Shown: positions 31,205 through 40,538, numbered from the stretch's first letter. The stretch: DNA of 64,000 nt from Halobacillus_A sp043497005 (GCF_043497005.1 NZ_JBIEKE010000001.1:1426001-1490000), one strand, 5' to 3'. A program made the numbers and translations. The notes: generated by a model from the sequence alone, not told the origin.

Positions 31205-31393
31205 ATTACTGACAATTTAGGTTTGAATTATACTCCGGACATGGAAAAAGCCATGCACCAAACGCATAATGTGAGTTATGCTGAGTATGCTAGAAGCTTA
31301 GACCAAATGATGAAGGTTGAAAAGAAGCGCGAAAAAGAATTCGAACGTAGTCAGAAATTTGTTTCAGAAGTCGGTCGTCAAATCCATAAATAA
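31205..31393 (+). CDS. Small charged protein, unusual start codon (unknown function)
   Basis: A short frame ends at TAA 31391-31393 and encodes DNLGLNYTPDMEKAMHQ and a charged helical tail (MMKVEKKREKEFERSQKFV). The only well-placed ribosome site (GAAAGGA, 31189-31195) points to ATT at 31202 or 31205, an uncommon start; TTG at 31223 (56 residues) or ATG at 31241 (50 residues) lack a good site. A terminator follows directly (31407-31441), which supports a real transcript. Function is unknown and it has no membrane segment. It could be a small regulatory or spore protein. Confidence 0.5.
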   Translation: MTDNLGLNYTPDMEKAMHQTHNVSYAEYARSLDQMMKVEKKREKEFERSQKFVSEVGRQIHK

Positions 31394-31406
31394 TACGTTA
31401 GAATAG

Positions 31407-31441
31407 AAATCGGGTAGCTATTTCAGTTATCCGATTTTTTT
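31407..31441 (+). terminator. Terminator after small ORF
   Basis: AAATCGG.TA pairs with TA.CCGATTT, followed by seven T residues. Confidence 0.75.
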
Positions 31442-31539
31442 ATTTGAAATAAGTTTGTTATTATAATAAGGAAGAAAATAGTATGGGGTATCTAACAGTC
31501 CTTATCATTCTCGATTGATGTCGAAACAAAGGAAATCAG

Positions 31540-31600
31540 TTGATATCACTTTCTAAATGATATAAGATTGTAATGAGAATAAATTGAGAATGGTTTTTGA
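31540..31600 (+). promoter_or_regulatory. suf operon promoter and possible Fur half-sites
   Basis: TTGATA (31540-31545), a 17-base spacer and TAAGAT (31563-31568) form a sigma-A promoter 83 bases before sufC. Two direct copies of TGAGAAT follow downstream (31573-31579 and 31585-31591), loosely resembling Fur half-sites. Iron control of suf is only suggested. Confidence 0.5.
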
Positions 31601-31650
31601 TCCAATCTAACCAGAGCAATTAATAAAAATAGATACTGGAGGTATTATTT

Positions 31651-32436
31651 ATGGCAGGATCAACTCTAGAAATTAAAGATCTTCACGTAGAAATCGAAGG
31701 TCAGCAAATCTTAAAAGGTGTTAACCTTACAATAAAAGGTGGAGAATTCCATGCGGTAATGGGGCCTAACGGCACTGGTAAATCAACGTTGGCGTCCGCA
31801 ATCATGGGTCATCCTAAATTTGAAATTACTCAGGGACAAGTCTTGCTTGATGGGGAAGATGTACTTGAGATGGAAGTGGATGAACGAGCACAAGCGGGTC
31901 TTTTTCTTGCTATGCAGTATCCAAGTGAAATTAGCGGTGTAACAAACTCTGATTTCCTACGTTCGGCAATTAATGCTCATAGAGAAGAAGGCAACGAAAT
32001 TTCTTTAATGAAATTCATTAAGGAAATGGATGAAGCAATGGATACATTGGATATGGATAAGAACATGGCGCAGCGTTATTTAAATGAAGGGTTCTCCGGC
32101 GGAGAGAAAAAGCGTAATGAAATTCTGCAGCTTATGATGATCCAGCCGGCGATTGCAATTTTAGACGAAATCGACTCTGGACTTGATATAGATGCGCTAA
32201 AAGTAGTTGCTAAAGGAATTAATGAAATGCGTGACGAAAACTTTGGCTGCTTAACGATTACTCACTATCAACGACTTCTAAATTATATTACACCTGATAA
32301 AGTACATGTAATGATGCAGGGCCGCGTTGTGAAATCTGGTGGACCTGAATTAGCCGAACGTCTTGAAGCTGAAGGCTATGACTGGATTAAACAAGAGCTG
32401 GGCATCGAAGACGAAACGATCGGTCAAAAAGCGTAA
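31651..32436 (+). CDS. sufC: Fe-S cluster assembly ATPase SufC
   Basis: This 261-residue ABC-type ATPase has Walker A GPNGTGKS (38-45), signature FSGGEKKR (about 149-156) and Walker B AIAILDEIDSGLD. It is the soluble ATPase of the SufBCD scaffold that builds Fe-S clusters. It starts the conserved sufCDSUB operon with CTGGAGGT as ribosome site. Confidence 0.97.
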   Translation: MAGSTLEIKDLHVEIEGQQILKGVNLTIKGGEFHAVMGPNGTGKSTLASAIMGHPKFEITQGQVLLDGEDVLEMEVDERAQAGLFLAMQYPSEISGVTNSDFLRSAINAHREEGNEISLMKFIKEMDEAMDTLDMDKNMAQRYLNEGFSGGEKKRNEILQLMMIQPAIAILDEIDSGLDIDALKVVAKGINEMRDENFGCLTITHYQRLLNYITPDKVHVMMQGRVVKSGGPELAERLEAEGYDWIKQELGIEDETIGQKA

Positions 32437-32455
32437 CAGAGATAGGAGGGATACA

Positions 32456-33763
32456 ATGACTGTAAAAGTCTCACTACCATACGACAAAGATTATGTTTCA
32501 AATTTCTCTCAAGGCTTCAATGAACCAGAATGGATGAAGAACCTTCGTTTAAGTGCCCTGGATAAAGCAGAAGCTTTGGAATTACCTAAGCCTGATAAAA
32601 CTAATATTAAAGACTGGAATTTTACAGATTTCAAACATTTTGCTGAAGGAGAAGAAATCCAGTCTATTCAAGAGCTTCCTAGTGAAATGATTAATCTCAT
32701 CGATCAAGAAAAAGAGCAGCAAAATTTAATATTACAGCGAAACCATTCAGTTGCATATGCAAATCTTGAGCCTTCTTTAAAAGAACAAGGAGTTATTTTC
32801 ACTGATATTCAATCGGCACTTCGTGACCATAGTGATTTAGTGGAAAAATATTATATGACTGACGCGGTACACGTCGATGAGCATAGATTAACAGCCTTGC
32901 ATGCAGCCCTTATGAATGGTGGAATCTTCTTATATGTACCGAAGAATGTAACGATTGAAGAACCTCTTCAAGCTATTTTCTGGCAAGAAGACCCGGAAGC
33001 AGCGTTAGTGAATCACGTGCTAGTGGTAGCAGAAGAAAATAGTTCTGTTACGTATGTGGAGAACTATACTTCCAACAATAAGAATGAAAAAACATCTGCC
33101 AATAATGTCACAGAAGTCTTTGCTAAAGCAGGCTCTAAAATTTCATTTGGCGCTGTAGATAACTTTGAAGCAGGTACAACCGTTTACGCTAACCGTCGTG
33201 GTATTACTGATCGTGACGCAACGATCGAATGGGCGCTTGGTCAAATGAATGAAGGCGATACTGTATCTGAAAACATTACTCATCTTATTGGTGATAATTC
33301 ACATTCCAATGCCAAAACAGTTGCTATTGGTAAAGGTGCTCAAAAGCAGAACTTTACGGCAAACATTACTCACTTTGGAAAAGGTTCCGATGGATATATT
33401 CTCCAACACGGTGTGATGAAAGATAAATCTACTGGTATTTTTAATGGAATTGGAAAAATTGAACATGGTGCAGCAAAATCCAATGCAGAACAAGAATCAC
33501 GTGTATTGATGTTAAGTAAGGATGCTCGGGGTGATGCTAACCCAATATTACTGATTGATGAGGACGATGTAACGGCTGGTCACGCCGCTTCCGTTGGACG
33601 TGTTGATCCAATGCAGCTCTTTTATCTAATGAGCCGTGGAATCTCTCAATTTGAAGCTGAGCGCTTAATTATTCATGGATTCTTAGCACCTGTCGTAAAC
33701 CAATTGCCAATTGAAGCTGTAAAACAACAGCTTAGACAATTGATTGAAAGGAAAGTATATTAA
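32456..33763 (+). CDS. sufD: Fe-S cluster assembly protein SufD
   Basis: This 435-residue protein has the SufB/SufD-type right-handed beta-helix core, with the conserved C-terminal GDANPILLIDEDDVTAGHAASVGRVDPMQLFYLMSRG and a late His. It pairs with SufB in the SufB-C2-D scaffold. The start is the ATG at 32456 behind ATAGGAGGG; upstream in-frame codons belong to the sufC 3' end. Its stop TAA shares its last base with the sufS start. Confidence 0.96.
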   Translation: MTVKVSLPYDKDYVSNFSQGFNEPEWMKNLRLSALDKAEALELPKPDKTNIKDWNFTDFKHFAEGEEIQSIQELPSEMINLIDQEKEQQNLILQRNHSVAYANLEPSLKEQGVIFTDIQSALRDHSDLVEKYYMTDAVHVDEHRLTALHAALMNGGIFLYVPKNVTIEEPLQAIFWQEDPEAALVNHVLVVAEENSSVTYVENYTSNNKNEKTSANNVTEVFAKAGSKISFGAVDNFEAGTTVYANRRGITDRDATIEWALGQMNEGDTVSENITHLIGDNSHSNAKTVAIGKGAQKQNFTANITHFGKGSDGYILQHGVMKDKSTGIFNGIGKIEHGAAKSNAEQESRVLMLSKDARGDANPILLIDEDDVTAGHAASVGRVDPMQLFYLMSRGISQFEAERLIIHGFLAPVVNQLPIEAVKQQLRQLIERKVY

Positions 33764-34983
33764 TGGATGTAAAAGCCGTTCGTGATGCTTTCCCTATTCT
33801 GCATCAGGAAGTTAATGGACATCCTCTCGTTTATCTAGATTCTTCTGCAACTTCTCAAAAGCCAAATCAGGTTATTGAGAAGTTGGAAGAATATTACCGA
33901 GGCTACAACTCGAATGTGCACCGTGGTGTTCATTCACTTGGCACAAAAGCAACAGATGAATATGAAGGTGCTCGTGAGAAAGTTAGACGATTTATTAATG
34001 CTGAAAGTACTCAGGAAGTAATTTTTACTAGAGGTACGACAACTGCTATTAATACAGTTGCAGCAAGCTATGGGCGTGATAACTTGCAAGAAGGTGATGA
34101 GATTGTCATCACTCCAATGGAGCATCATAGTAATATTATTCCTTGGCAGCAAATTGCTAAAGAAACAGGAGCTTCTTTAAAATATATGCCATTACAGGCT
34201 GACGGCACCATTTCTTTAGACGATGCAGAGAATACAATTACCGATCAAACGAAAATTGTAGCAATCATGCAAGTTTCAAATGTATTAGGAACGATTAATC
34301 CTATTAAAGAACTTGGAACAATTGCTCATAAACACGGTGCAGTTATTCTCGTTGATGGAGCGCAAAGTGCCCCTCACATGAAAATTGATGTGCAAAATAT
34401 GGATTGTGATTTTTATGCCTTTTCAGGTCACAAGATGTGTGGTCCTACAGGAATCGGGGTACTCTATGGTAAACGCTCACTTCTTAAAGAAATGGAACCT
34501 GTAGAGTTTGGGGGAGAAATGATTGATTTCGTCAACCTGTATGATTCTACATGGAAAGAACTGCCCTGGAAATTTGAAGGTGGTACGCCCATTATCGCTG
34601 GCGCAGTCGGCTTAGGGGCAGCGATTGATTTCTTGACAGAAATCGGATTGGAAGAAATAGAAGCGCATGAACACAAGCTCGCTCAGTATGCTCAACAAAA
34701 AATGAGTGAAATTGAAGGACTTACGATTTATGGACCTAAAGAAAGAGCTGGGTTAGTTACTTTTAATATATCTGATGTTCATCCGCATGATGTGGCTACT
34801 GTTCTAGATGCTGAAGGTATTGCAGTCCGAGCCGGGCATCACTGTGCACAGCCGCTCATGAGATGGTTAGATGTTACAGCGACGGCAAGAGCGAGCTTCT
34901 ATTTGTATAACACAGAAGATGATATTGATCGCCTCGTCCAAGGACTACAAACAACAAAGGAGTATTTTGGCGATGTCTTTTAA
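33763..34983 (+). CDS. sufS: Cysteine desulfurase SufS
   Basis: This 406-residue PLP enzyme removes sulfur from cysteine to give a persulfide. PLP-binding Lys224 is in FSGHKMCGPTG, and the active-site Cys361 is in RAGHHCAQPLM, the short-loop class II pattern. It is overlapped by one base with sufD and by 11 bases with sufU, so the three are translationally coupled. Confidence 0.97.
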   Translation: MDVKAVRDAFPILHQEVNGHPLVYLDSSATSQKPNQVIEKLEEYYRGYNSNVHRGVHSLGTKATDEYEGAREKVRRFINAESTQEVIFTRGTTTAINTVAASYGRDNLQEGDEIVITPMEHHSNIIPWQQIAKETGASLKYMPLQADGTISLDDAENTITDQTKIVAIMQVSNVLGTINPIKELGTIAHKHGAVILVDGAQSAPHMKIDVQNMDCDFYAFSGHKMCGPTGIGVLYGKRSLLKEMEPVEFGGEMIDFVNLYDSTWKELPWKFEGGTPIIAGAVGLGAAIDFLTEIGLEEIEAHEHKLAQYAQQKMSEIEGLTIYGPKERAGLVTFNISDVHPHDVATVLDAEGIAVRAGHHCAQPLMRWLDVTATARASFYLYNTEDDIDRLVQGLQTTKEYFGDVF

Positions 34984-35413
34984 TAACTTAGATACGCTGT
35001 ACCGCCAAGTTATCATGGATCACTACAAGAATCCTCGTAACCGTGGGGCTGTAGAAGGCGATCATTTGACAGTTGATATGAATAACCCTACATGCGGAGA
35101 CCGCATCCAATTGCAGCTTCAAGTCGAAGACAATGTAGTTCAAGATGCAAAATTTGATGGAGAAGGATGTTCAATCAGCATGTCGTCCGCTTCCATGATG
35201 ACGCAGGCAATAAAAGGTAAGTCAGTTGATGATGCGCTTAAAATGTCACGTATTTTTTCTGATATGATGTTGGGTAATGAGGTAGATGATGATAACCTTG
35301 ACTTAGGGGACATCGAAGCCCTGCAAGGAGTTGCTAAGTTTCCCGCTAGGATAAAGTGTGCGACATTAGCATGGAAGGCTATGGAGAAAGGCGTTGACGA
35401 AGAGGAAGCGTAA
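34973..35413 (+). CDS. sufU: Zn-dependent sulfurtransferase SufU
   Basis: This 146-residue IscU-like protein has Cys41, Asp43, Cys66 and Cys129 as zinc ligands/persulfide acceptor, with the insertion between the second and third cysteines that distinguishes SufU from IscU. It accepts sulfur from SufS rather than acting as the main scaffold. The start lies inside the sufS 3' end behind AAAGGAG. Confidence 0.96.
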   Translation: MSFNNLDTLYRQVIMDHYKNPRNRGAVEGDHLTVDMNNPTCGDRIQLQLQVEDNVVQDAKFDGEGCSISMSSASMMTQAIKGKSVDDALKMSRIFSDMMLGNEVDDDNLDLGDIEALQGVAKFPARIKCATLAWKAMEKGVDEEEA

Positions 35414-35445
35414 TTGCTTGATATACCAAAAGGAGGTATTTAACA

Positions 35446-36843
35446 ATGGCTAAAAAAGCGCCAGAAGTTGGAGAGTACCAATACGGGTTTCATGAAAAAG
35501 ATGTCTCTATTTTCCGTACTCAAAAAGGTTTAACGAAAGAAGTTGTTAAACAAATTTCTGATTATAAAGAAGAACCAAAGTGGATGCTTGATTTCCGCTT
35601 GAAAGCATTAGAACAATTCTATAAAATGCCTATGCCTCAATGGGGCGGCGATCTTTCAGAACTGAACTTTGACGATATTACGTATTACGTAAAACCTTCA
35701 GAGCGTTCTGAACGTTCTTGGGATGAAGTTCCTGAAGAGATTAAGAATACGTTTGATCGCCTGGGTATTCCAGAAGCTGAGCAGAAGTATCTTGCAGGTG
35801 TCTCTGCCCAATACGAATCTGAAGTTGTGTATCACAACATGGAGAAGGATCTAGAAGATCTAGGTGTCGTGTTTAAGGATACGGATACCGCCCTTAAAGA
35901 AGACGAAGAGATTTTCAAAGAATATTTTGCAAAAGTAATTCCAGCTTCGGATAATAAATTCTCAGCACTGAACTCTGCTGTATGGTCTGGCGGTTCATTC
36001 ATCTATGTACCAAAAGATACAAAAGTGGAAACACCGCTGCAGGCTTATTTCAGAATTAATTCTGAAAACATGGGACAATTTGAGCGTACGCTTATCATTG
36101 TAGATGAAGGAGCATCTGTTCACTATGTGGAAGGTTGTACAGCACCAACGTATTCTTCAAGCTCACTACACAGTGCAGTTGTTGAAATCTTCGTGAAGAA
36201 GAATGCCTACTGCCGATATACAACAATTCAAAACTGGGCCAACAATGTTTATAACCTTGTTACAAAACGTGCGGTTGCTGATGAAAATGCAACAATGGAA
36301 TGGGTAGATGGTAACTTAGGTTCCAAACTTACGATGAAATACCCAGCTGTTATTCTTAAGGGTGAAGGAGCACGAGGAATGACACTTTCCATCGCGCTTG
36401 CAGGTAAGGGACAGCACCAAGACGCTGGGGCTAAAATGCACCACTTAGCACCTAATACGTCTTCTACAATCGTTTCTAAATCCATTTCTAAACATGGTGG
36501 TAAAGTTACGTATCGTGGAATTGTTCAATTTGGTCGTAAAGCAGAAGGAGCACGCTCGAACATCGAATGTGATACCCTTATTATGGATAATAAGTCTACT
36601 TCAGATACTATTCCTTATAATGAAATTATGAATGAAAATATTTCATTAGAACACGAAGCCAAAGTTTCAAAAGTGTCTGAGGAACAGTTATTCTATCTTA
36701 TGAGTAGAGGTCTTTCTGAGGAAGAAGCTACAGAAATGATCGTTATGGGCTTTATTGAGCCGTTTACAAAAGAGCTACCAATGGAATATGCTGTAGAAAT
36801 GAACCGTCTGATTAAGTTCGAGATGGAAGGTTCTATTGGCTAA
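35446..36843 (+). CDS. sufB: Fe-S cluster scaffold protein SufB
   Basis: This 465-residue protein is the central SufB subunit, with SAQYESEVVYHNM, the segment HYVEGCTAPTYSSSSLHSAV carrying a conserved Cys, and the C-terminal RSNIECDTLIMDNKSTSDTIPYNE with the conserved Cys used for cluster assembly. AAAGGAGGT precedes the ATG. It is the last gene of the suf operon, followed by a strong terminator. Confidence 0.97.
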   Translation: MAKKAPEVGEYQYGFHEKDVSIFRTQKGLTKEVVKQISDYKEEPKWMLDFRLKALEQFYKMPMPQWGGDLSELNFDDITYYVKPSERSERSWDEVPEEIKNTFDRLGIPEAEQKYLAGVSAQYESEVVYHNMEKDLEDLGVVFKDTDTALKEDEEIFKEYFAKVIPASDNKFSALNSAVWSGGSFIYVPKDTKVETPLQAYFRINSENMGQFERTLIIVDEGASVHYVEGCTAPTYSSSSLHSAVVEIFVKKNAYCRYTTIQNWANNVYNLVTKRAVADENATMEWVDGNLGSKLTMKYPAVILKGEGARGMTLSIALAGKGQHQDAGAKMHHLAPNTSSTIVSKSISKHGGKVTYRGIVQFGRKAEGARSNIECDTLIMDNKSTSDTIPYNEIMNENISLEHEAKVSKVSEEQLFYLMSRGLSEEEATEMIVMGFIEPFTKELPMEYAVEMNRLIKFEMEGSIG

Positions 36844-36858
36844 TAGACACAAAGGTGA

Positions 36859-36892
36859 AACGTACAGGCGCATGCCGCCTGTACGTTTTTTA
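36859..36892 (+). terminator. Terminator of suf operon
   Basis: AACGTACAGGCG (36859-36870) pairs perfectly with CGCCTGTACGTT (36876-36887), followed by TTTTT. Confidence 0.92.
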
Positions 36893-36971
36893 TTTATAAA
36901 AAGGCAAGATGAATTTCGCATAGTAATCATGATACTATAATATTATCTTATATATAGTTAGAAGGCTGAAT

Positions 36972-37787
36972 ATGTTAATTGTATTTTCTTTGTTAATTGG
37001 TTTTATTACTGCATTTATAGGCAGCATAGCTGGACTAGGTGGCGGGGTAATTCTCGTTCCAGTTCTATTATTTTTAGGAGATCAGCTTGATTCCTTTCAA
37101 TGGGTTTCACCTCAAACAATTGTGGGAATTTCACTCGTCGTAATGATTTTTACTGGTCTTTCTTCTGCTCTATCATACTTGAAGCATAAAAGAGTCGATT
37201 TAAAGCTAGGTTTAGTTTTAATGGCTGGAAGTATTCCTGGAGGTATATTCGGTTCATGGCTTAATCAGTTTTTCCAAACGGATGGATTTGCATTATTGTT
37301 TGGAATCGTCATGATTGCCGTATCATTAGTGTTTTTCCTGCCAAGAGATAGTACAAAAGCAACTCCTTTTAATAAAGGTCTTTCTCGAGAAAAAGAAATA
37401 CATGGACAAACTTTCTTTTATCGAGTGCCTATTATTACAAGTGTCCTATTTGCATTTGGTGTTGGAGTTCTTTCTGGACTCCTAGGGATCGGAGGCGGCT
37501 CATTAATCGTTCCAGCTTTGATTTTACTATTTAAGATTCCACCGCATATTGCGACGGCTACATCTATGTTTATGATCTTTTTTGCAAGTATTACTAGCTC
37601 AGCTACTCACGTTTACTTAGGCCATGTAGAATGGGCCCATACCTTATTATTTATCCCGGGTGCTTATTTAGGAGGCTCAGTGGGAGCGATTGTTAATCGT
37701 CAACTCAATAGTCAAACTGTAGAATGGTTCTTAAGAATATTGCTTATATTAATTGGCATACGACTAATTTGGCAAGGCATCGGATAA
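36972..37787 (+). CDS. yunE: TSUP-family permease YunE (sulfite/organosulfur exporter type)
   Basis: This 271-residue membrane protein has about eight hydrophobic segments and the duplicated TauE/SafE (TSUP) motif: GSIAGLGGGVILVPVLLFLG near the start and SGLLGIGGGSLIVPALILLF in the second half. It is likely an anion transporter for sulfite, sulfonates or similar; the substrate is not known. The name follows synteny with yunD-yunB. The start is ATG at 36972 behind AGAAGG. It nearly abuts yunD (11 bases). Confidence 0.88.
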   Translation: MLIVFSLLIGFITAFIGSIAGLGGGVILVPVLLFLGDQLDSFQWVSPQTIVGISLVVMIFTGLSSALSYLKHKRVDLKLGLVLMAGSIPGGIFGSWLNQFFQTDGFALLFGIVMIAVSLVFFLPRDSTKATPFNKGLSREKEIHGQTFFYRVPIITSVLFAFGVGVLSGLLGIGGGSLIVPALILLFKIPPHIATATSMFMIFFASITSSATHVYLGHVEWAHTLLFIPGAYLGGSVGAIVNRQLNSQTVEWFLRILLILIGIRLIWQGIG

Positions 37788-37798
37788 GGAGAATGAAA

Positions 37799-39187
37799 AT
37801 GAAGGAGAAGATTTTTCTTTATTATACGAGCGACCTACATAGTCATTTTGAAAATTGGCCTCAAATTGTAGGTTATTTTAACAAAAAAATAAAAAAACAT
37901 AAACAAAAAGAGGAAACGTTCTGGCTTCTTGATAACGGAGACCATGCAGATCGTTTTCATCCTATAACTGAAGGTCTCATGGGGAAAGGGAATGTAGAGC
38001 TTCTCAATGAGGCAGGTTACAGTTTTGCGACTTTAGGTAACAATGAAGGAATTACACTTTCCTATTATGATCTTTATCACCTTTATGATGAGGCAAAGTT
38101 TCAAGTATTATGTGCAAATTTACGTTCAATGGAAGGTCGCCAGCCCAAATGGCTGTGTCCTTATACGATTAAAACTACGCCATTAGGGACAAAGGTGGCT
38201 GTAATAGGGTTAACAGCTCCGTTTGAAACTTTCTACCGGCTGTTAGGCTGGGAGATCCAGCCTCCGTTTGAAACGCTAAATCGCTATTATGATGAAATAA
38301 AAGAGCAAGCCGATATTTTTATACTTCTCTCTCACTTAGGGATTCATGATGATGAAGAGATGGCACGGAAGTTTCCTGAAATTGATGTTATAATCGGCGG
38401 TCATACACATCATTTGTTTCAAAATGGAGAACTGTATGGCGAGACCATTCTAACAGCAGTGGGTAAACATGGAACCCATCTTGGTGAAGTCTTCTTAGAG
38501 TGGGATCATGATTCAAATCGGTTATCTAAGAAAGAAGCTTATGCAGTATCAACAGAAAATTTAATGAAAGATGAGGATGTCACTGAAGACGTGGAGACTA
38601 TGAGAACTAGAGCCTTGCAGTATTTACAAACAAGCGTGACTACGCTGGAAAAATCGCTGTCGGTAGCATGGTTTAAGCAGACGCTTCTTATGAGACGTCT
38701 GACAGAAGAATTACAGGCTTGGACGCAATCCGATGTCGGGATGCTTAATTCAGGTGTGTTACTTGATCATTTAAATCAAGGGAAGATTACGTATGAAGAC
38801 ATCCATCGCATTTGTCCACATCCCATGAATCCTTGTAAAGTAGAAGTAACTGGGGATGAATTGCTTGAAATCATTAGGGTAGGTCATACTAAAAAACTTA
38901 CTGAGATCCGTTTAAAAGGACTTGGGTTTCGCGGGGAAGTAATAGGGAAGATGGTCTTTACAGGGGTTGAAATTCAAACCGTTATGAGTAAGGATGGAGA
39001 AGAAAGAGTTCGAAAAGTAACGATAAATGGAGCGCCAATAGACCGAAACCATGTTTATACATTAGGCACCGCAGATACGTTTACTTTCGGACGCCTATTT
39101 CCAGAAATTGCTTATGCCAAAAGTAAAAAATACTTTATGCCGGAGCTCTTAAGGGATGTCCTTGCGAAAGCAATACAAAAAATTTAA
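37799..39187 (+). CDS. yunD: Metallophosphoesterase/5'-nucleotidase YunD
   Basis: This 462-residue protein has an N-terminal calcineurin-type metallophosphoesterase domain: YYTSDLHSH, LLDNGDHADR, TLGNNEG, LLSHLGIHDDEE and IGGHTHH provide the two-metal ligands. The C-terminal part is a 5'-nucleotidase substrate domain. No signal peptide, so it is cytosolic, unlike secreted UshA. The ATG at 37799 lies seven bases behind AAGGAG; the ATG six bases before it overlaps that site. It is probably cotranscribed with yunE. Confidence 0.88.
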   Translation: MKEKIFLYYTSDLHSHFENWPQIVGYFNKKIKKHKQKEETFWLLDNGDHADRFHPITEGLMGKGNVELLNEAGYSFATLGNNEGITLSYYDLYHLYDEAKFQVLCANLRSMEGRQPKWLCPYTIKTTPLGTKVAVIGLTAPFETFYRLLGWEIQPPFETLNRYYDEIKEQADIFILLSHLGIHDDEEMARKFPEIDVIIGGHTHHLFQNGELYGETILTAVGKHGTHLGEVFLEWDHDSNRLSKKEAYAVSTENLMKDEDVTEDVETMRTRALQYLQTSVTTLEKSLSVAWFKQTLLMRRLTEELQAWTQSDVGMLNSGVLLDHLNQGKITYEDIHRICPHPMNPCKVEVTGDELLEIIRVGHTKKLTEIRLKGLGFRGEVIGKMVFTGVEIQTVMSKDGEERVRKVTINGAPIDRNHVYTLGTADTFTFGRLFPEIAYAKSKKYFMPELLRDVLAKAIQKI

Positions 39188-39220
39188 CTTACTTTTTATA
39201 TTGATACCAAGAGAAATACT

Positions 39221-39243
39221 AGCTGCCTAAGAGCAGCTTTTTT
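39221..39243 (+). terminator. Terminator after yunD
   Basis: AGCTGC CTAAGA GCAGCT followed by TTTTTTATTTT. Confidence 0.8.
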
Positions 39244-39466
39244 ATTTTGTATACAAAAGTGAACGAATATAAACCTTCTCGAGGTAACACCTATACACAG
39301 CTAAAGGCAACCCTGGGATTGGGTATAATAGAAGATCCCACCTCGAGTCGTAACGTCTATTCTTGTTTCTGATTTTCAACGTATCTGCAGGCTGTCTCAT
39401 AACTTTATTAAGTTAGTTTTAAACGCCTTTTATTGATCATATAGATAGGTCAGGAGGGGTTGTTTA
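39244..39466 (+). other. Intergenic region before yunB with large inverted repeat
   Basis: No gene is visible. CTCGAGGT (39275-39282) is complementary to ACCTCGAG (39341-39348), and inside it TGGGAT (39314-39319) pairs with ATCCCA, so the whole can fold as a branched RNA of about 75 bases. TATAAT lies inside it without a matching -35. It may be a leader structure or a regulator site; sigma-E-like elements expected for yunB were not convincing. Confidence 0.4.
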
Positions 39467-40240
39467 ATGGGGAAAATCAGGGCGAATCCACCCTCATTTG
39501 GTAAGCGGATATTATGGACGATCATCTTCTTTATTTTATTTACAGGGATATGTTTAGTGGTAATTGACCGGGGGATCACTCCTACGTTAGAGGAAATTGC
39601 AGAAACGAAAGCCCAGCAGCTGGCAAGAGATGCGATTAATGAAGCAGTGAGCAAGCAGATATCCGAGGAGTTGCAGTTCGATGATTTAATAAGAATGGAA
39701 AAAGACAATGACGGAAATATTGTGTACATGGGCTGGAATTCTGTTGTAGTCAATAGAACGTTACGAAATACTACATTAAGAGTCCAGAATTTTTTGAAAC
39801 GAATGGAGTTGAATGAACTTCCCCTTGAAGACACTTCATTAGAAGCCGATATTTTCCCTAATGAAGAGACTAGCGAAGAACTAGGTGAAGAACCAGCTAC
39901 TCTTATTGAAATCCCGGTTGGTTTAGCTACAAATAATTCAATTCTTTCTAATCTTGGTCCCAAAATACCAGTACAGTTACGAGTTATAGGTGATGTTCAG
40001 TCAGAGTTTAAGAACGAAATAACGGAATATGGTATAAATTCTGCCCACTTCCAGTTGTCGATTAATTTTACTGTTAGCTTACGTGTTGTTATCCCCTTCT
40101 CTACTGAAACTACAACAGTGGTTAATGATATTCCAATTGATTCAAGCACAATTATGGGAGAAGTTCCCCAGTTTTTTAATGAAACTGGTGATGCAGGAAA
40201 ATCACCAACATTTTCTTATCCTATGGACCCCTTGCAATAA
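39467..40240 (+). CDS. yunB: Sporulation protein YunB
   Basis: This 257-residue protein is anchored by one N-terminal membrane helix (about 14-34: ILWTIIFFILFTGICLVVIDRG). It is followed by an extracytoplasmic domain with AQQLARDAINEAVSKQISE, VVVNRTLRNTTLRVQNFLKRM, EIPVGLATNNSILSNLGPKIPV and a C-terminal ETTTVVNDIPI. This matches the YunB family required for normal sporulation in Bacillus, expressed in the mother cell. CAGGAGGGG is the ribosome site. The -35 element of the lysine-riboswitch promoter lies in its final codons. Confidence 0.93.
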   Translation: MGKIRANPPSFGKRILWTIIFFILFTGICLVVIDRGITPTLEEIAETKAQQLARDAINEAVSKQISEELQFDDLIRMEKDNDGNIVYMGWNSVVVNRTLRNTTLRVQNFLKRMELNELPLEDTSLEADIFPNEETSEELGEEPATLIEIPVGLATNNSILSNLGPKIPVQLRVIGDVQSEFKNEITEYGINSAHFQLSINFTVSLRVVIPFSTETTTVVNDIPIDSSTIMGEVPQFFNETGDAGKSPTFSYPMDPLQ

Positions 40241-40260
40241 CGATGGCCAACTGTTAGAAT
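40232..40260 (+). promoter_or_regulatory. Promoter of lysine-riboswitch leader
   Basis: TTGCAA (40232-40237), a 17-base spacer and TAGAAT (40255-40260). The -35 overlaps the end of yunB. Confidence 0.7.
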
Positions 40261-40291
40261 GTGAAAGAATTAAATATGCGTGACCTTATCA

Positions 40292-40475
40292 GATCGGTGA
40301 GGTAGAGGCGCAGGCTTCATCAGTATTCAGTGGGAGTAGGACAGCTAAGATCACGTGAAGAAAGGGGAGACCTGCCGAAGTTTCTTTGAGTCGTCAGCTC
40401 TTATAAACTGGTATATGTCTGAATAAGAGATATACTGTCATGCAAGCTTTTTAGGTGCATGGTGCGCTACTGATC
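40292..40475 (+). ncRNA. Lysine riboswitch (L box)
   Basis: P1 arms GATCGGT (40292-40298) and ACTGATC (40469-40475) flank the conserved core: GAGGTAGAGGCGC, CAGTATTC, GGGGAGACCTGCCGAAG, CTGTCATG and GGTGCGCTAC. This is the arrangement of the L box found before lysC and lysine transporter genes. With the terminator at 40502-40538 it would shut the downstream transporter when lysine is abundant. Confidence 0.93.
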
Positions 40476-40501
40476 GAAATGGAGGATAATCAAATTGCTA
40501 T

Positions 40502-40538
40502 AAAAGCAATGATAGGTTATTTTCTATCATTGCTTTTT
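40502..40538 (+). terminator. Terminator of lysine riboswitch
   Basis: AAAAGCAATGATAG (40502-40515) pairs perfectly with CTATCATTGCTTTT (40524-40537), followed by T. Confidence 0.92.

Noticed and set aside
31573..31599. A full Fur box in the suf promoter
   Set aside because: Only direct TGAGAAT half-sites are seen, without the inverted partner; kept as a hint only.
39430..39963. A 177-codon minus-strand frame opposite yunB
   Set aside because: It mirrors yunB codon structure, lacks a ribosome site and would span the yunB ribosome site and membrane helix.
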